From Rufibacter sediminis (GTDB lineage: Bacteria > Bacteroidota > Bacteroidia > Cytophagales > Hymenobacteraceae): 37,399 bases of DNA. Positions 22,798-31,700 of this stretch are shown in pieces. The notes beneath the pieces were generated by a model. That model was given only the letters and a program-made list of their open reading frames with translations. It was not told where the DNA came from and did not search any database. The DNA lies in contig NZ_JACOAF010000044.1 of NCBI RefSeq assembly GCF_014269285.1, positions 332,561-369,959 of the forward strand, written 5' to 3'. How positions within the stretch are numbered: the stretch's first letter is position 1; the number at the start of each line of letters is the position of its first letter. The position numbers were made by a program, and so were the translations under genes.

Positions 22798-22942
22798 ATT
22801 CTCCCCTTGAGGGGAGCGAAGAGGGGTGTTTACACCTGCTGGTCATGGCGTTCCCCATCTGGATTTCAAGTGGTATTGATTTCCCAATAATGCGTGCTCT
22901 CCTGTGTGAACACCCCTCTTTATCTCCCCTCAAGGGGAGAAT
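22798..22942. repeat. Inverted-repeat pair of about 39 bp
   Basis: Arms 22798-22836 and 22904-22942 are complementary with only a few mismatches and enclose a 67-bp spacer. The first 19 bases of arm 1 (ATTCTCCCCTTGAGGGGAG) match the second arm perfectly and are themselves partly palindromic. It has the structure of a small MITE-like element; no terminal duplication was identified. Confidence 0.7.
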
Positions 22943-23000
22943 CTGCATTTTAAGTGCCCTTACGATAGCAAACTGCATTAAAGTCCATTGCAGTCCATAC

Positions 23001-23106
23001 AAAGTTTGAGGCGGCTGCCTCACTGAAGTTGCAAACTTCAGCCCATTTTAGGTCCAAGTTGAAAACTTGAACCAGCTATATTTTTGGGACTTAACGGCTC
23101 TGCCTC
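23001..23106 (+). repeat. Triple-hairpin element, copy 3
   Basis: TGAGGC-GGCT-GCCTCA, CTGAAGTT-GCA-AACTTCAG and CAAGTT-GAA-AACTTG in tandem, then an A/T-rich stretch and GACTTAACGGCTCTGCCTC. It is nearly collinear with copy 2 at 9095-9199. Confidence 0.85.
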
Positions 23107-23142
23107 AAGAGGAAAAGCTGCGTTTGAAGCGTTATAAATGCG

Positions 23143-23188
23143 AAAGCGTTTCGGGCCTGTTTTGGAGAAAACAGGCCCGAAACGCTTT
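23143..23188 (-). terminator. Hairpin terminator of the SusC operon
   Basis: Arms 23143-23163 and 23168-23188 form a perfect 21-bp stem with a 4-base loop, 17 bp beyond the stop codon of the last minus-strand gene. The inner part is the GTTT..AAAC family motif. The T-run is short (CTTT), so termination is inferred from position and stability. Confidence 0.75.
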
Positions 23189-23204
23189 AATTAAAACTGG
23201 GGGG

Positions 23205-24746
23205 CTAATTGACTTTGATGGTATGGTTCAGGCGATTGAAGCCGGTGCTTCCTTCCCAGACATCATTATTGGCCAGCCGGATGCTGTACTCCGGTCGCTT
23301 GGCAAGGCTCTCGTAGGAATCTGGCAGGTTGAGCAACAGATCGTACTCGCCTTTGGGTAGGTTGGCGGGTAACATCAGTTCCTCAGAGACGGTGACTTGG
23401 CCGGGAAACCATTTTCTGATCTCGGTAGCCAATGGCAGAGCATGCAGCTGGCCTGTTTTCTTATTCCGGAGCACCAATTGCACCGGCCTGGGGTTGAAAG
23501 GGGCGGCAAACCCCACATTCTCTAAGTTTAGCGTAACGGGCAAGCCTTTTCCTTTCTTGGCCTTTTCCGGAAATGAGGCTGATTTCAAGGTGAACCGGTA
23601 ACCCAGGCGGCGCTTGATATTGTCCATGCAGCCCCCGCTGATCCAGTCGTTGTTGACCTGGTTGTTATAGGAGCTGTTGAGGTAGCTGTAGTGCATGGCG
23701 GCCATTTCCTGCTCGGCGTGGCCGGCCGGGGCGCAGTCATTCTGGGGGCTGAAGGCATCGTCACAGGTTTCGCCACCCACCGCCACGTACCTGCTTTCGT
23801 CTTCAAAGTACTTGCGGAGGACCTCGTTGGCCGGGCCCCGTTTGGAGGAGGAATTTCCGTAGTCATAAAAGGTGCCGTAGTCATCCTCGCTGGCCAGAAA
23901 ACAGTCATTGTGCAGGCCTACGCGGGCGTAATCTGATTTGGAAAAGGCTTCTTCCTGGGTGAGGGCACTGGCTGTTACCGGGGCCTTGGGGCCGTGCACA
24001 AACCGCTGCTTGATCTGCGGGGTTCTCACCTGAACCATGCGGTTTTCTGGCAATGCGTTTAGTAAGGCTTTGAGCATGTCATTGCGGTCTTGCCAGCTGC
24101 TGTCGGCTACTACGCCCAGCCCGTTGGTAGAGGCATCGCCAAAGTAATCGGTAAAGTAGTTTTCTCCCCAAATCCCGATAAAGCCCTGCTGCAGGACGGC
24201 AATCACATCTGCGTTCTCCTGGAAAACGGGTTTGAGCTGCGCGATGTGCTGCAAGACAATGGCTTTGGAGGCATCCCCGTATGGTGGGCAGATTTTGTAA
24301 TCGTCTTTGCAGTCGCCAGCTTTGGTGTCATTGGTGTAGGCAAACCGCAAAATCATCTTCATTCCCGCTTTTCTGGTAGCGGCGAAGTCTTTCCGGAGGT
24401 TCTCCAGAAACTCGGCGCTCAGGGGAGAGGTCCTGAAGTCAGCGAGCAGGTAGCCCCGGTACACCAGTGAAAGCTTGGCCGAGTACTCGGCGCTGTTGTT
24501 GATTTTCTGCCCCGCGGGCAAGGTTCTGAGTTTTACCAGTTCCTCTGACGACAGGGTGCCCGGTTTGCCGCCCACGGCCAGGTAAAAACCCCGTTCAGGA
24601 TTGGCGAAATCTTCCAGGCTCTGGGTAAAGGAAACTTTCCGGGTCTGGGCGTAACTAACCGAAGTTAAAAACAGATGCGCCACCAGAAGGGCTAAAAGGG
24701 AGATCTCCTTTGCGCGGCGGTGAGGTTGTCGGGGGCAGATAGACAT
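23205..24746 (-). CDS. DUF4874/DUF4832-type exported protein (putative glycoside hydrolase fold), paralogue 1
   Basis: A 513-residue protein with a signal peptide ending near SYAQ (residue 34) when read from the ATG at 24746; the frame extends to a TTG at 24782. It contains the DUF4874 N-terminal region opening with NPERGFYL and the DUF4832 C-terminal region. Motifs shared with its paralogue at 25782-27161: NPERGF, LRFAYT, GFIGxWGE, MVQVRTP, ARVGxHNDCF and GGETC, followed by a C-terminal beta-sandwich-like domain (LPVTLNLENVGFAAPFNPRPVQLVLRN). The pattern suggests a TIM-barrel polysaccharide-active enzyme; the glutamate in WGE is a candidate acid. The biochemical activity is unknown to me. 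It is the last gene of the SusC/SusD operon, 126 bp after the PKD lipoprotein gene with a hairpin in the gap. Confidence 0.82.
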   Translation of the reverse strand: MSICPRQPHRRAKEISLLALLVAHLFLTSVSYAQTRKVSFTQSLEDFANPERGFYLAVGGKPGTLSSEELVKLRTLPAGQKINNSAEYSAKLSLVYRGYLLADFRTSPLSAEFLENLRKDFAATRKAGMKMILRFAYTNDTKAGDCKDDYKICPPYGDASKAIVLQHIAQLKPVFQENADVIAVLQQGFIGIWGENYFTDYFGDASTNGLGVVADSSWQDRNDMLKALLNALPENRMVQVRTPQIKQRFVHGPKAPVTASALTQEEAFSKSDYARVGLHNDCFLASEDDYGTFYDYGNSSSKRGPANEVLRKYFEDESRYVAVGGETCDDAFSPQNDCAPAGHAEQEMAAMHYSYLNSSYNNQVNNDWISGGCMDNIKRRLGYRFTLKSASFPEKAKKGKGLPVTLNLENVGFAAPFNPRPVQLVLRNKKTGQLHALPLATEIRKWFPGQVTVSEELMLPANLPKGEYDLLLNLPDSYESLAKRPEYSIRLANNDVWEGSTGFNRLNHTIKVN

Positions 24747-24812
24747 GGAAGAAATTAGCTTGATGAACGAAGTTTGATCCAAAACGGAGGTGAGGCTGCC
24801 AGGGTCATTGTT

Positions 24813-24860
24813 CCTGGCGCTTTAGGGCTGTTTTTGAGAAAATGGCCCTAAAGCGCCAGG
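24813..24860. repeat. GTTT..AAAC hairpin copy, fully paired
   Basis: Arms 24813-24834 and 24839-24860 pair over 22 bp with two G-T wobbles and a 4-base loop. It lies within the minus-strand operon, between the PKD lipoprotein stop and the last gene, so it may cause partial termination or protect the upstream messenger. Confidence 0.75.
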
Positions 24861-24872
24861 CAGGTTTTCAGG

Positions 24873-25742
24873 TTAGAGTTCTATGCTGGCGAACTTGGAG
24901 GTAGGCTGCTTGCTGTAAGGAAGGTTGCCAAGCTCGGCCCAGCCGGCGGAGCTTTCCACAATGGCGAAGTTGGCGAATCTCCTCATGGTGCCTAAGCCTT
25001 CGCGCTTGATGGAGAACTCAATCACTTTTTTACCGGCCACGGTTTTCATGGTAGAGAACTGCATGCTCTGGCCAAAAGTGGCCACCTCGTTCCAACCCCA
25101 GTCGTTGCCGGGACCCACGTGCGCAAACATGCTGCCCACCGACTCTGCGGGAGTAGTGCCGTTGTAATTGCCTTCGAAAAGGAAATCAGCGCCGGAGGCG
25201 GCAGGGTACATCCAGGTTTTGAGACCGGTTTCAGGGTTGTTGTCTGCGTCCAGGTACAGGTCTATCACGGCAAGGTTGAAATCCTGGGTGCCTTCCAGGT
25301 AGAAGTTCAGGGCTCCGGCCGAGGCGAAGGTTTTCACGGCCAGCAGCGTACCGCCGGTGCCTTCGTCGTTGGTGTGGGTGTAGGGCACGTGCTCCCAGTC
25401 GGTGAAGTCGCCATCAATCTTGATGTTGGGTCCCAACACGTACACAGAGTCTTTAAAGGTGCTGGTCTGGCCATTGTTGGAGACGGTAAGGGTCACCAGA
25501 AAATCACCTTTTTTTCTGTAGATGTGCGTGGGGTTGGACTGGGTGGAAGCCTCGCTGTCATCCCCGAAATCCCAGAGGTACTCAGCGGCACCTTGAGAAA
25601 AGTCAGTGAAGTTGACCACAAAGCCATCGCTCACGTAGCTGAAGACGGCCTTGGTGCCTGACGTTTCATCGTCTTCCTCGCAGGAAAGAGTGGCCAGCAG
25701 CAGGAAGCTTAAGCCGAAGAAAAGTAAGAGTTTGTTTTTCAT
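24873..25742 (-). CDS. PKD-domain lipoprotein with CBM9-like C-terminal region
   Basis: A 289-residue lipoprotein: the signal peptide ends at Cys21 (LLLATLSC) and is followed by acidic residues (EEDDE), which in Bacteroidota favour surface export. A PKD domain (about 30-105) shows YLWDFGDDSEASTQSNPTHIYRKKGDFLVTLTVSN. The C-terminal half (about 110-289) starts IKIDGDFTDWEHVPY and continues with LYLDADNNPETGLKTW, like CBM9-related glycan-binding domains. In the order SusC-SusD-enzyme-lipoprotein it takes the place of a SusE/F-type surface glycan-binding protein. It starts 39 bp downstream of the preceding minus-strand gene, so they are co-transcribed. Binding specificity is unknown. Confidence 0.85.
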   Translation of the reverse strand: MKNKLLLFFGLSFLLLATLSCEEDDETSGTKAVFSYVSDGFVVNFTDFSQGAAEYLWDFGDDSEASTQSNPTHIYRKKGDFLVTLTVSNNGQTSTFKDSVYVLGPNIKIDGDFTDWEHVPYTHTNDEGTGGTLLAVKTFASAGALNFYLEGTQDFNLAVIDLYLDADNNPETGLKTWMYPAASGADFLFEGNYNGTTPAESVGSMFAHVGPGNDWGWNEVATFGQSMQFSTMKTVAGKKVIEFSIKREGLGTMRRFANFAIVESSAGWAELGNLPYSKQPTSKFASIEL

Positions 25743-25781
25743 GTCTCTGGAGCTTTAAATTTTCGGTTGGATGCAGGATGG

Positions 25782-27161
25782 TTAGAAGCTGCCTACTTTC
25801 AGTTGATGGTTCAGGCTGTTGAGGCCGGTTTCGGGAACCCAAACTCCCGTGTTGGCTAGCCTCACGCTGTATTCGGGCCGGTCTTTCAGCGACGCTGCCC
25901 GATCTGCTATTTTAAGGAACAGGTCATAGTCACCCGCCGGAATACCCGTTAAGCTCACGCTTTGGTCTAGTTGGTAAGTTGTGCCGGGTTTGACTTCGCG
26001 CAAGTCTACAGGTACCGGTACCTGATGCACCGCCCCTGATGCTTTGTTTTTGAGTACCAGGTACGTGTTCTTCAGGTTGTAGAGTGGCGCATATCCTTTG
26101 TTGGTGAGGTTAATAGCCAGTTTATACGATTGGTTCAGCCCAGCCTGGGCCGGCAAGACGGCATCTACCAACGCCAGCCGGTAGCCCAGATTTCGTTGGA
26201 ATTCGTCAAAACAGCCCGAATTCCGCCATGCGTTGAGGGTGGGCTGGTAATAGTCCAGGTTCAGGTAGGTCCATTTCAGAAGCTGCATCTCGGTACGTCC
26301 TTCCGCGCAATTGGGAGAGTAACCGCTCTGCGGCGGACAGGTCTCGCCCCCGGTAGGCACATACAGCGCCTCGTTGCTGATGTAGGTTTTCTCGGGCTGG
26401 ATGTTGGTATAGGTGCCGTAATTGGTGCCCCCTGACATGAAGCAGTCATTGTGGTGGCCCACCCGGGCCATTTTCTCGGCGGTATAAGCCGCGGCTTTGC
26501 TCAAAGGTGTCGTGCTCCCGAATATCTGCTGTTTTTTGGCCGGAGTCCTTACCTGCACCATCAGCTCGGTGGGCAGCACGTCCAGCAACTTGAACAGGAC
26601 TTTCTTCTCGTTCTCCGTGGTATTCAAGCCGTTGGTGGAGTTGTGCCACTCGCCCCAGGGGCCTATAAAACCGGCCTGCACAAACGCGATGACGTCTCTG
26701 TTGGTCTCAAACGCTGGTTTCAGTTGATCCAGGTGCTGTTCTATGGTAGCTAAAGGGGCATCTGTACCGTTCATTTGGTCTGTGTAGGCAAACCGGAGCA
26801 CGCACTTCAGGCCAGCCTGACGGATCAGGTCCATATCGGTCTGAATTAAGGTGAGCTGGGCAGCGCTGAGCGGGGCATCTTTGAACTTCTCCAGATAATA
26901 AACCCGGTGGATGAGCGTGATGTGATTACTCCTCAGCGACGAAAGGGTGCTGGCACTCAGAGGAGCGCCTTCTGAGTTGGCAGAGAACAGCCGCATGAAC
27001 CCTCGCTCAGGGTTCGGGAAGATCTCATTGGAGAGTGCATAGCTGAGCGTTGGCTGTACTTCTGGCTGTGGTTCCTCGCTACTGCTGGAGCAACCAGAAA
27101 AACAGGTGAGCAGCAGACTCAGGATGGATATAGTGAATACATTTCCTCTTGATACACGCAT
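25782..27161 (-). CDS. DUF4874/DUF4832-type lipoprotein (putative glycoside hydrolase fold), paralogue 2
   Basis: A 459-residue lipoprotein: FSGC places the lipidated cysteine at 24, followed by SSSSEEPQ. DUF4874 begins near NPERGFMRL, with LRFAYTDQMNGTD and the conserved AGFIGPWGEWHNSTNG (WGEW with candidate catalytic glutamate). Then come MVQVRTPAKKQQIF, ARVGHHNDCF, PTGGETCPP and a C-terminal beta domain ending RLANTGVWVPETGLNSLNHQLKV, which closely matches the end of paralogue 1 (RLANNDVWEGSTGFNRLNHTIKV). One paralogue is lipidated and the other has an ordinary signal peptide, suggesting different locations for similar activities. It lies 113 bp after SusD. The reaction is unknown; the context implies glycan processing. 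Confidence 0.82.
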   Translation of the reverse strand: MRVSRGNVFTISILSLLLTCFSGCSSSSEEPQPEVQPTLSYALSNEIFPNPERGFMRLFSANSEGAPLSASTLSSLRSNHITLIHRVYYLEKFKDAPLSAAQLTLIQTDMDLIRQAGLKCVLRFAYTDQMNGTDAPLATIEQHLDQLKPAFETNRDVIAFVQAGFIGPWGEWHNSTNGLNTTENEKKVLFKLLDVLPTELMVQVRTPAKKQQIFGSTTPLSKAAAYTAEKMARVGHHNDCFMSGGTNYGTYTNIQPEKTYISNEALYVPTGGETCPPQSGYSPNCAEGRTEMQLLKWTYLNLDYYQPTLNAWRNSGCFDEFQRNLGYRLALVDAVLPAQAGLNQSYKLAINLTNKGYAPLYNLKNTYLVLKNKASGAVHQVPVPVDLREVKPGTTYQLDQSVSLTGIPAGDYDLFLKIADRAASLKDRPEYSVRLANTGVWVPETGLNSLNHQLKVGSF

Positions 27162-27274
27162 TTTCTAGGGGTAAGCTGATGGTACAGGTGAATTCTACTG
27201 GTTGCTCTGGGGCTTGCAACAGAAAGCCCATTGGCGTGAGAAGCGTTGGATGGCTGCTTCTCCCGCTGGTGCTG

Positions 27275-28738
27275 TTAGTTGTAGCCTTTGTTCTGGATGA
27301 ATTTCCCTTTTCCTTCGCTCACGGCTTTGAGGGAGAAAGGATAGAGTACTTTGTCTTCATTGGTGTACGTAGAGCCTTTCACCTCCCGGGCGCGGGAAAC
27401 GAACTTGCCGTGCCGAATCAGGTCGGCGCGGTACTGGCCGTTTTCGCACCAGAACTCATGGCTTCTCTCAGTAAGAATTAGATCGTTGAAGGCGGCTAGG
27501 GAGCTGTAGTTGGCCAAAGATTTGTCTTGCAGGTCGGCTCTGCGGCGCACAATGTTTACCAAATCCATTGCTTCGGCAGTGGGGGCACCGGCAGCATTGG
27601 CCAGGGCCTCGGCTTTAGATAAGAGCACGTCGGCGTAGCGGTACATGATGATGTCCACGGTAGAAAGGGCGGTGGTTCGGGCGGCGTCTGGGTTCATCTT
27701 CAAGGGAATAGGCCCCAGGTTCATGAATGTACTAGGGTTAGCCCGGTTGTATGTGGTGCCATCGGCGGCTTTGTACTCCGCTATCAGCATGGTTTTCCGT
27801 TCGTCGTTCTCCTCAAAGGTGTCATAGAACCACCAGGTGCTCTGGATAGTGCCCCAGCCACCTTTCACCGGAAAGTTGGGCGGCAAAACCATCAGCTGCC
27901 ACTGATTCTCGCTGGTACCTTCATAATCACAAGGGATGGCCCAGATGACTTCTTTGCTGTTTTTGGCGCCCTCCAGGTCCCACATGCTCTCGTAGTCCTG
28001 GGTGAGGGTATAGTAGCCGTAGTTGATGATTTCATTGGACAGCTCCACTACCTTATTCCATTTCTTCTCGTGCAGGTTCAGGCGTATTTGCACCATTTTG
28101 GCCAAACCTTTGCTAAAACGGCCATACTCCGCCTGAGCGGGGCTGGGCAGGTCTTCAGCCGCAGCCATCAGGTCAGCCTCAATAAAGGCTACAGTTTCTT
28201 CATGGGACAGGCGAGCCAGGGGAGCTTCCACCATAGGGGTTTGGAGTACTTCAAGGGGCGCTACTACAATGGGGCCGTACATGTCAAACAATTCGTAGGC
28301 GAGAAGCCCTCTGGCGCAGCGGATCTCGGCAATAGCTTTCTTCTTTACTGTCTCGCTTACTTGGGCTTTATTGATCAAGTCAATGGTCAGGGTCATCAAG
28401 CTGATTTGATTATAGAACACATCGTAAAAGCGGGTGATGCCTTCATCTGTGGGTTTGTAGTTGTGGAGGGACGCGGTGAGTTGCGGTCCGTAAGAGCCGT
28501 TGAGGATCTCAGTGGTGGCATCGTTGATGTACATGATACCGTTCTCGGAGGTGGTATGAATCCCATTGCCCCATGCCCCTCGGAGCGGATAATAGCAGGC
28601 ATTCACCATGGCCTCCACATCGGCCTCAGACTGTGGGAAAATGCTGGGGTTTATCTCAGAGTAGTCAATGGACTCTAGATCATCTGTGCAACCGCCCAGC
28701 AGGAAGAGGAGTGCAAGAGACAGAAATACTTTGCGCAT
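27275..28738 (-). CDS. susD: RagB/SusD family outer-membrane nutrient-binding lipoprotein
   Basis: A 487-residue SusD-like protein, the lid that captures glycan fragments over a SusC channel. From the ATG at 28738 the lipobox is LLGGC with Cys17, followed by TDD. The frame is open to 28768, but those extra residues overlap the SusC stop and would displace the signal. The N-terminal SusD-like region (about 20-220, with ARGLLAYELFDMYGPIVVAP) and the C-terminal RagB region (about 280-487, with MYRYADVLLSKAEALANAAG and LTERSHEFWCENGQYRADLIRHGKFV) are both recognisable. The last residues (KGKFIQNKGYN) are typical of the family. It follows SusC by 29 bp, the normal coupled arrangement. Confidence 0.95.
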   Translation of the reverse strand: MRKVFLSLALLFLLGGCTDDLESIDYSEINPSIFPQSEADVEAMVNACYYPLRGAWGNGIHTTSENGIMYINDATTEILNGSYGPQLTASLHNYKPTDEGITRFYDVFYNQISLMTLTIDLINKAQVSETVKKKAIAEIRCARGLLAYELFDMYGPIVVAPLEVLQTPMVEAPLARLSHEETVAFIEADLMAAAEDLPSPAQAEYGRFSKGLAKMVQIRLNLHEKKWNKVVELSNEIINYGYYTLTQDYESMWDLEGAKNSKEVIWAIPCDYEGTSENQWQLMVLPPNFPVKGGWGTIQSTWWFYDTFEENDERKTMLIAEYKAADGTTYNRANPSTFMNLGPIPLKMNPDAARTTALSTVDIIMYRYADVLLSKAEALANAAGAPTAEAMDLVNIVRRRADLQDKSLANYSSLAAFNDLILTERSHEFWCENGQYRADLIRHGKFVSRAREVKGSTYTNEDKVLYPFSLKAVSEGKGKFIQNKGYN

Positions 28739-28767
28739 GGTCTTATAGGTAAAGTGGTGCTGGTTCA

Positions 28768-31700
28768 TTAGAAAGTCAGGTTGATGCCGGTGGTGAAGGT
28801 TTTCACGTTAGGGTAGGCCGCGGTGTACGCATCGGTTTCTGGGTCAATGCCGTCATAAGGCGTGATCACGAACAAGTTCTGCGCCGCCAGGTGGATAGAG
28901 GCTCTGGAGAAGACTTTTCCGGTCCATTTAGAGGGAAGGGAATAGGACAGTGCCACGTTCTGTAACCTAATAAACCAGGCGTCTTGCAGGAAGAAATCAC
29001 CGGAGCTGTACGGAGACCAGCCATAGAAGGAGCTGGGCTGGGTAGTGGAGGGATTCTCCGGGGTCCAGCGGTTTTTTACGGTACTCAGGGCATTGTACCC
29101 GTAGGTGTAGATCCCGTCGGCGCTGATGCCGTAGGTGGTGTAGTTGGGATCGGCCATTTTGCGGCCGAACATGCCGTTAAAATCAAAGTTCAGGCTGAAG
29201 CCTTTGTAGGTGAAGATGTTGGTCATGCCCACAATCAGGCTCGGGTCTGACGTCCCGATCAGCTTGGTATCGGCATCATCGATAATGCCGTCAGGTGTTC
29301 CGGTACGCAGGAAACGGCCATTCTCATCTACGGCGGGGTTGCCGCTGGCATCGCGTGCGTAGCCGTCAATGTCTTTGATTTTAATCATACCCGGCTTCAG
29401 CTCCGGCTGGGAAGGTACGTCTTCGCCCACCTGCATGATTCCGTCAGATAACCGTGCATAAATAGCTCTGATAGGATCATTCACATTCTGGTAGACGGCT
29501 GGTTTCCAATCTGGGGCTCTTTCTTTCCAGGTGTCTTTGAATTTAGAAAAAGTGAAGATGGATCTCCATTCAAAATCATTGCGCTGGAAATTGCGGGTAT
29601 TCACGGTCAGTTCAAAGCCTTTGCTCTGCGTTTCGCCCACGTTGGCCATTACGGTGTTGATGGGGTGGTACGAGTTGATGGGTTTGAAGGCCAGCAGGTC
29701 TGAGATAACCCGGTCATACACTTCCAATGAACCGTCTATCCGGCCATTGAAGAAGGAGAAATCCAAGCCGAAGTTTGCCTCCGTTGTCGTTTCCCATTTC
29801 AGGTCGGGGTTTTCTAGTCGAGACAGCGAAACCCCGATTAACCGGGTGTCTGTGCCCGAAACCCAGGCAGGGTAAGCGTAATAGGCGGCAAAGGCGTTGC
29901 TGCCTATGGAGGCGTTGCCGGTTTGCCCATAGCTGGCTCTCAGCTTAAACTGCGAAACTACGTTAGCCAAGCCGCCAAAGAATGGCTCTTCTGCAATGTT
30001 CCAGCCCACCGCAATGGAGGGGAAGGTTCCCCATTTGTTGTTCCGGGCAAATACGCTGGCACCATCCGTCCGGACGGTTAAGGTAAGCAGGTACCGGTCT
30101 TTCAACGTGTAATTCAGTCTGCCAAAGTAAGAGGCCAGGACGTTTTCTGAGCGGGAAGAACCAACTGTTTTGGTGCTACTCCCCGAGCCCAGGTTATTCC
30201 ATAGGAATGCGTCTGAGATGAAGTTAGTGTTGCCTACGTTGGAGTAGTCGTTGTAGAAGTTCTGTTGGGAAACCCCTGCCAACAAGTTTAGGCGGTGCGC
30301 CGTTCCTATGGCTTTCACGTAGGAAGCGGTGGCTTCCATCAGGTACTCGTTTTTGTCGGTCTCGGCAATAGAGGCCCGGCCAAATTCCAAAGCTCCGTGG
30401 ATGGTGGTTTTAGGCAGGTAATTCCACCGTTTGGTGAGGCCGCGGTCCATGCCTCCTTTCAGGCGGATGGTCAGGTCGGGGATAGGGATGATGTCTACAA
30501 AGGAGTTGAGCAGCATGCGTTCTATCCGGCCCTCATCAGAAATGGTTAACAGCGAATAAGGGTTAGGCTGCAGGGCCAGTAGCGGGTTCACCGGGTAATT
30601 GCCGTTTTCGTCAATCGGTTTGATGTGCGGGCCCATCTGCATAGCCGCTCGGATAATGCCGGAGTTTTCGAACTGATCGCCGCCCAACTGGCTGTTGTCA
30701 TTGTTGATGCGACTGGCGGTGAGGTTAAGCCCAAACTTGATGTATTTGTTTACCTCCTGGTCAATGTTGGCTCTGACGGTAAACCGTTCTAGGCCAGAGT
30801 TTTTAATGACCCCGCTGTGCTTGTAGTAATTTCCTGAGAGCAGGAATTTCGTTGCCTCAGTGCCCCCAGTCAAGGAAAGGTTGTGTTGCTGAATGGTTCC
30901 GTCACGGGTAACCAGACCTACCCAGTCGGTGCCTTTGCCTACATTGCTGATGGCGTTTTGGGTGTATAATCGGCGAAACGGCCCATTAATAGGATCTGCC
31001 TGTGCCTCTTCCAGGGTTTTGGTGCCATAGGGGAAAACGTTGTTGTCGAAGTTCCACCGCTCCCAGGCAGCCTCATTGCGTACTTGCATCCATTCATTCA
31101 GAGGCAACACCTCAAATGGATTGTTGTATTTCTGAGTTGAAAACGTATTGGAGTACTGGACTTCGGCTTTGCCGGCTTTCCCGCGCTTGGTGGTGATCAG
31201 AATGACCCCGTTGGCGGCCCGGGCTCCATAAATAGAGGTGGCGCTAGCGTCTTTCAAGACCTCCACTGACTCAATATCATTCGGGTTGAAGGAGTTTAGG
31301 ATGCTTTGGCTACCCGCCTGGTATCTTCCGCCGCTTTCGGGTTGTTGCAGGTCTGAGATAGGAAATCCGTCTACGACAATCAAGGGGGCATTGCTGGCAT
31401 TGATGGAACCTGCTCCCCTGATGAGGATATCTAATCCGCCGCCGGGCTGGGCACTATTCTCCCGGATCATCAATCCGGCCGCCTTCCCCTTCAGCATGTG
31501 TCCAATGGAAGCGGCCCCGGAGTTGACCACCAGGTCCTCGGCCTTTACTGAACTGATGGCGCCGGTCAAATCTCTTTTCTTTTGGGTGCCATATCCCACC
31601 ACTACTACCTCATCCAGTGATTTCCGGTCTTGCGCCATCTGGACGTTGACCCTTGCCTCATTGCTTACGGTCACCTCCTGCGAAAGGAGACCGATAAAAG

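Larger units (their letters stand above)
22642..23204. other. Intergenic region between convergent operons
   Basis: No gene is present. It holds, in order, a very long perfect terminator hairpin (22661-22726), a pair of inverted arms (22798-22836 and 22904-22942), triple-hairpin copy 3 (23001-23106) and a 21-bp perfect hairpin serving the minus-strand operon (23143-23188). Confidence 0.8.

Noticed and set aside
25119..25661. Plus-strand open frame of 180 codons opposite the PKD lipoprotein
   Set aside because: The minus-strand gene has a lipoprotein signal, a PKD domain and operon context; the plus frame has a glycine/valine-rich shadow pattern.
28070..28678. Plus-strand open frame of 202 codons opposite SusD
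   Set aside because: It is antisense to a clear SusD gene and has no family resemblance.
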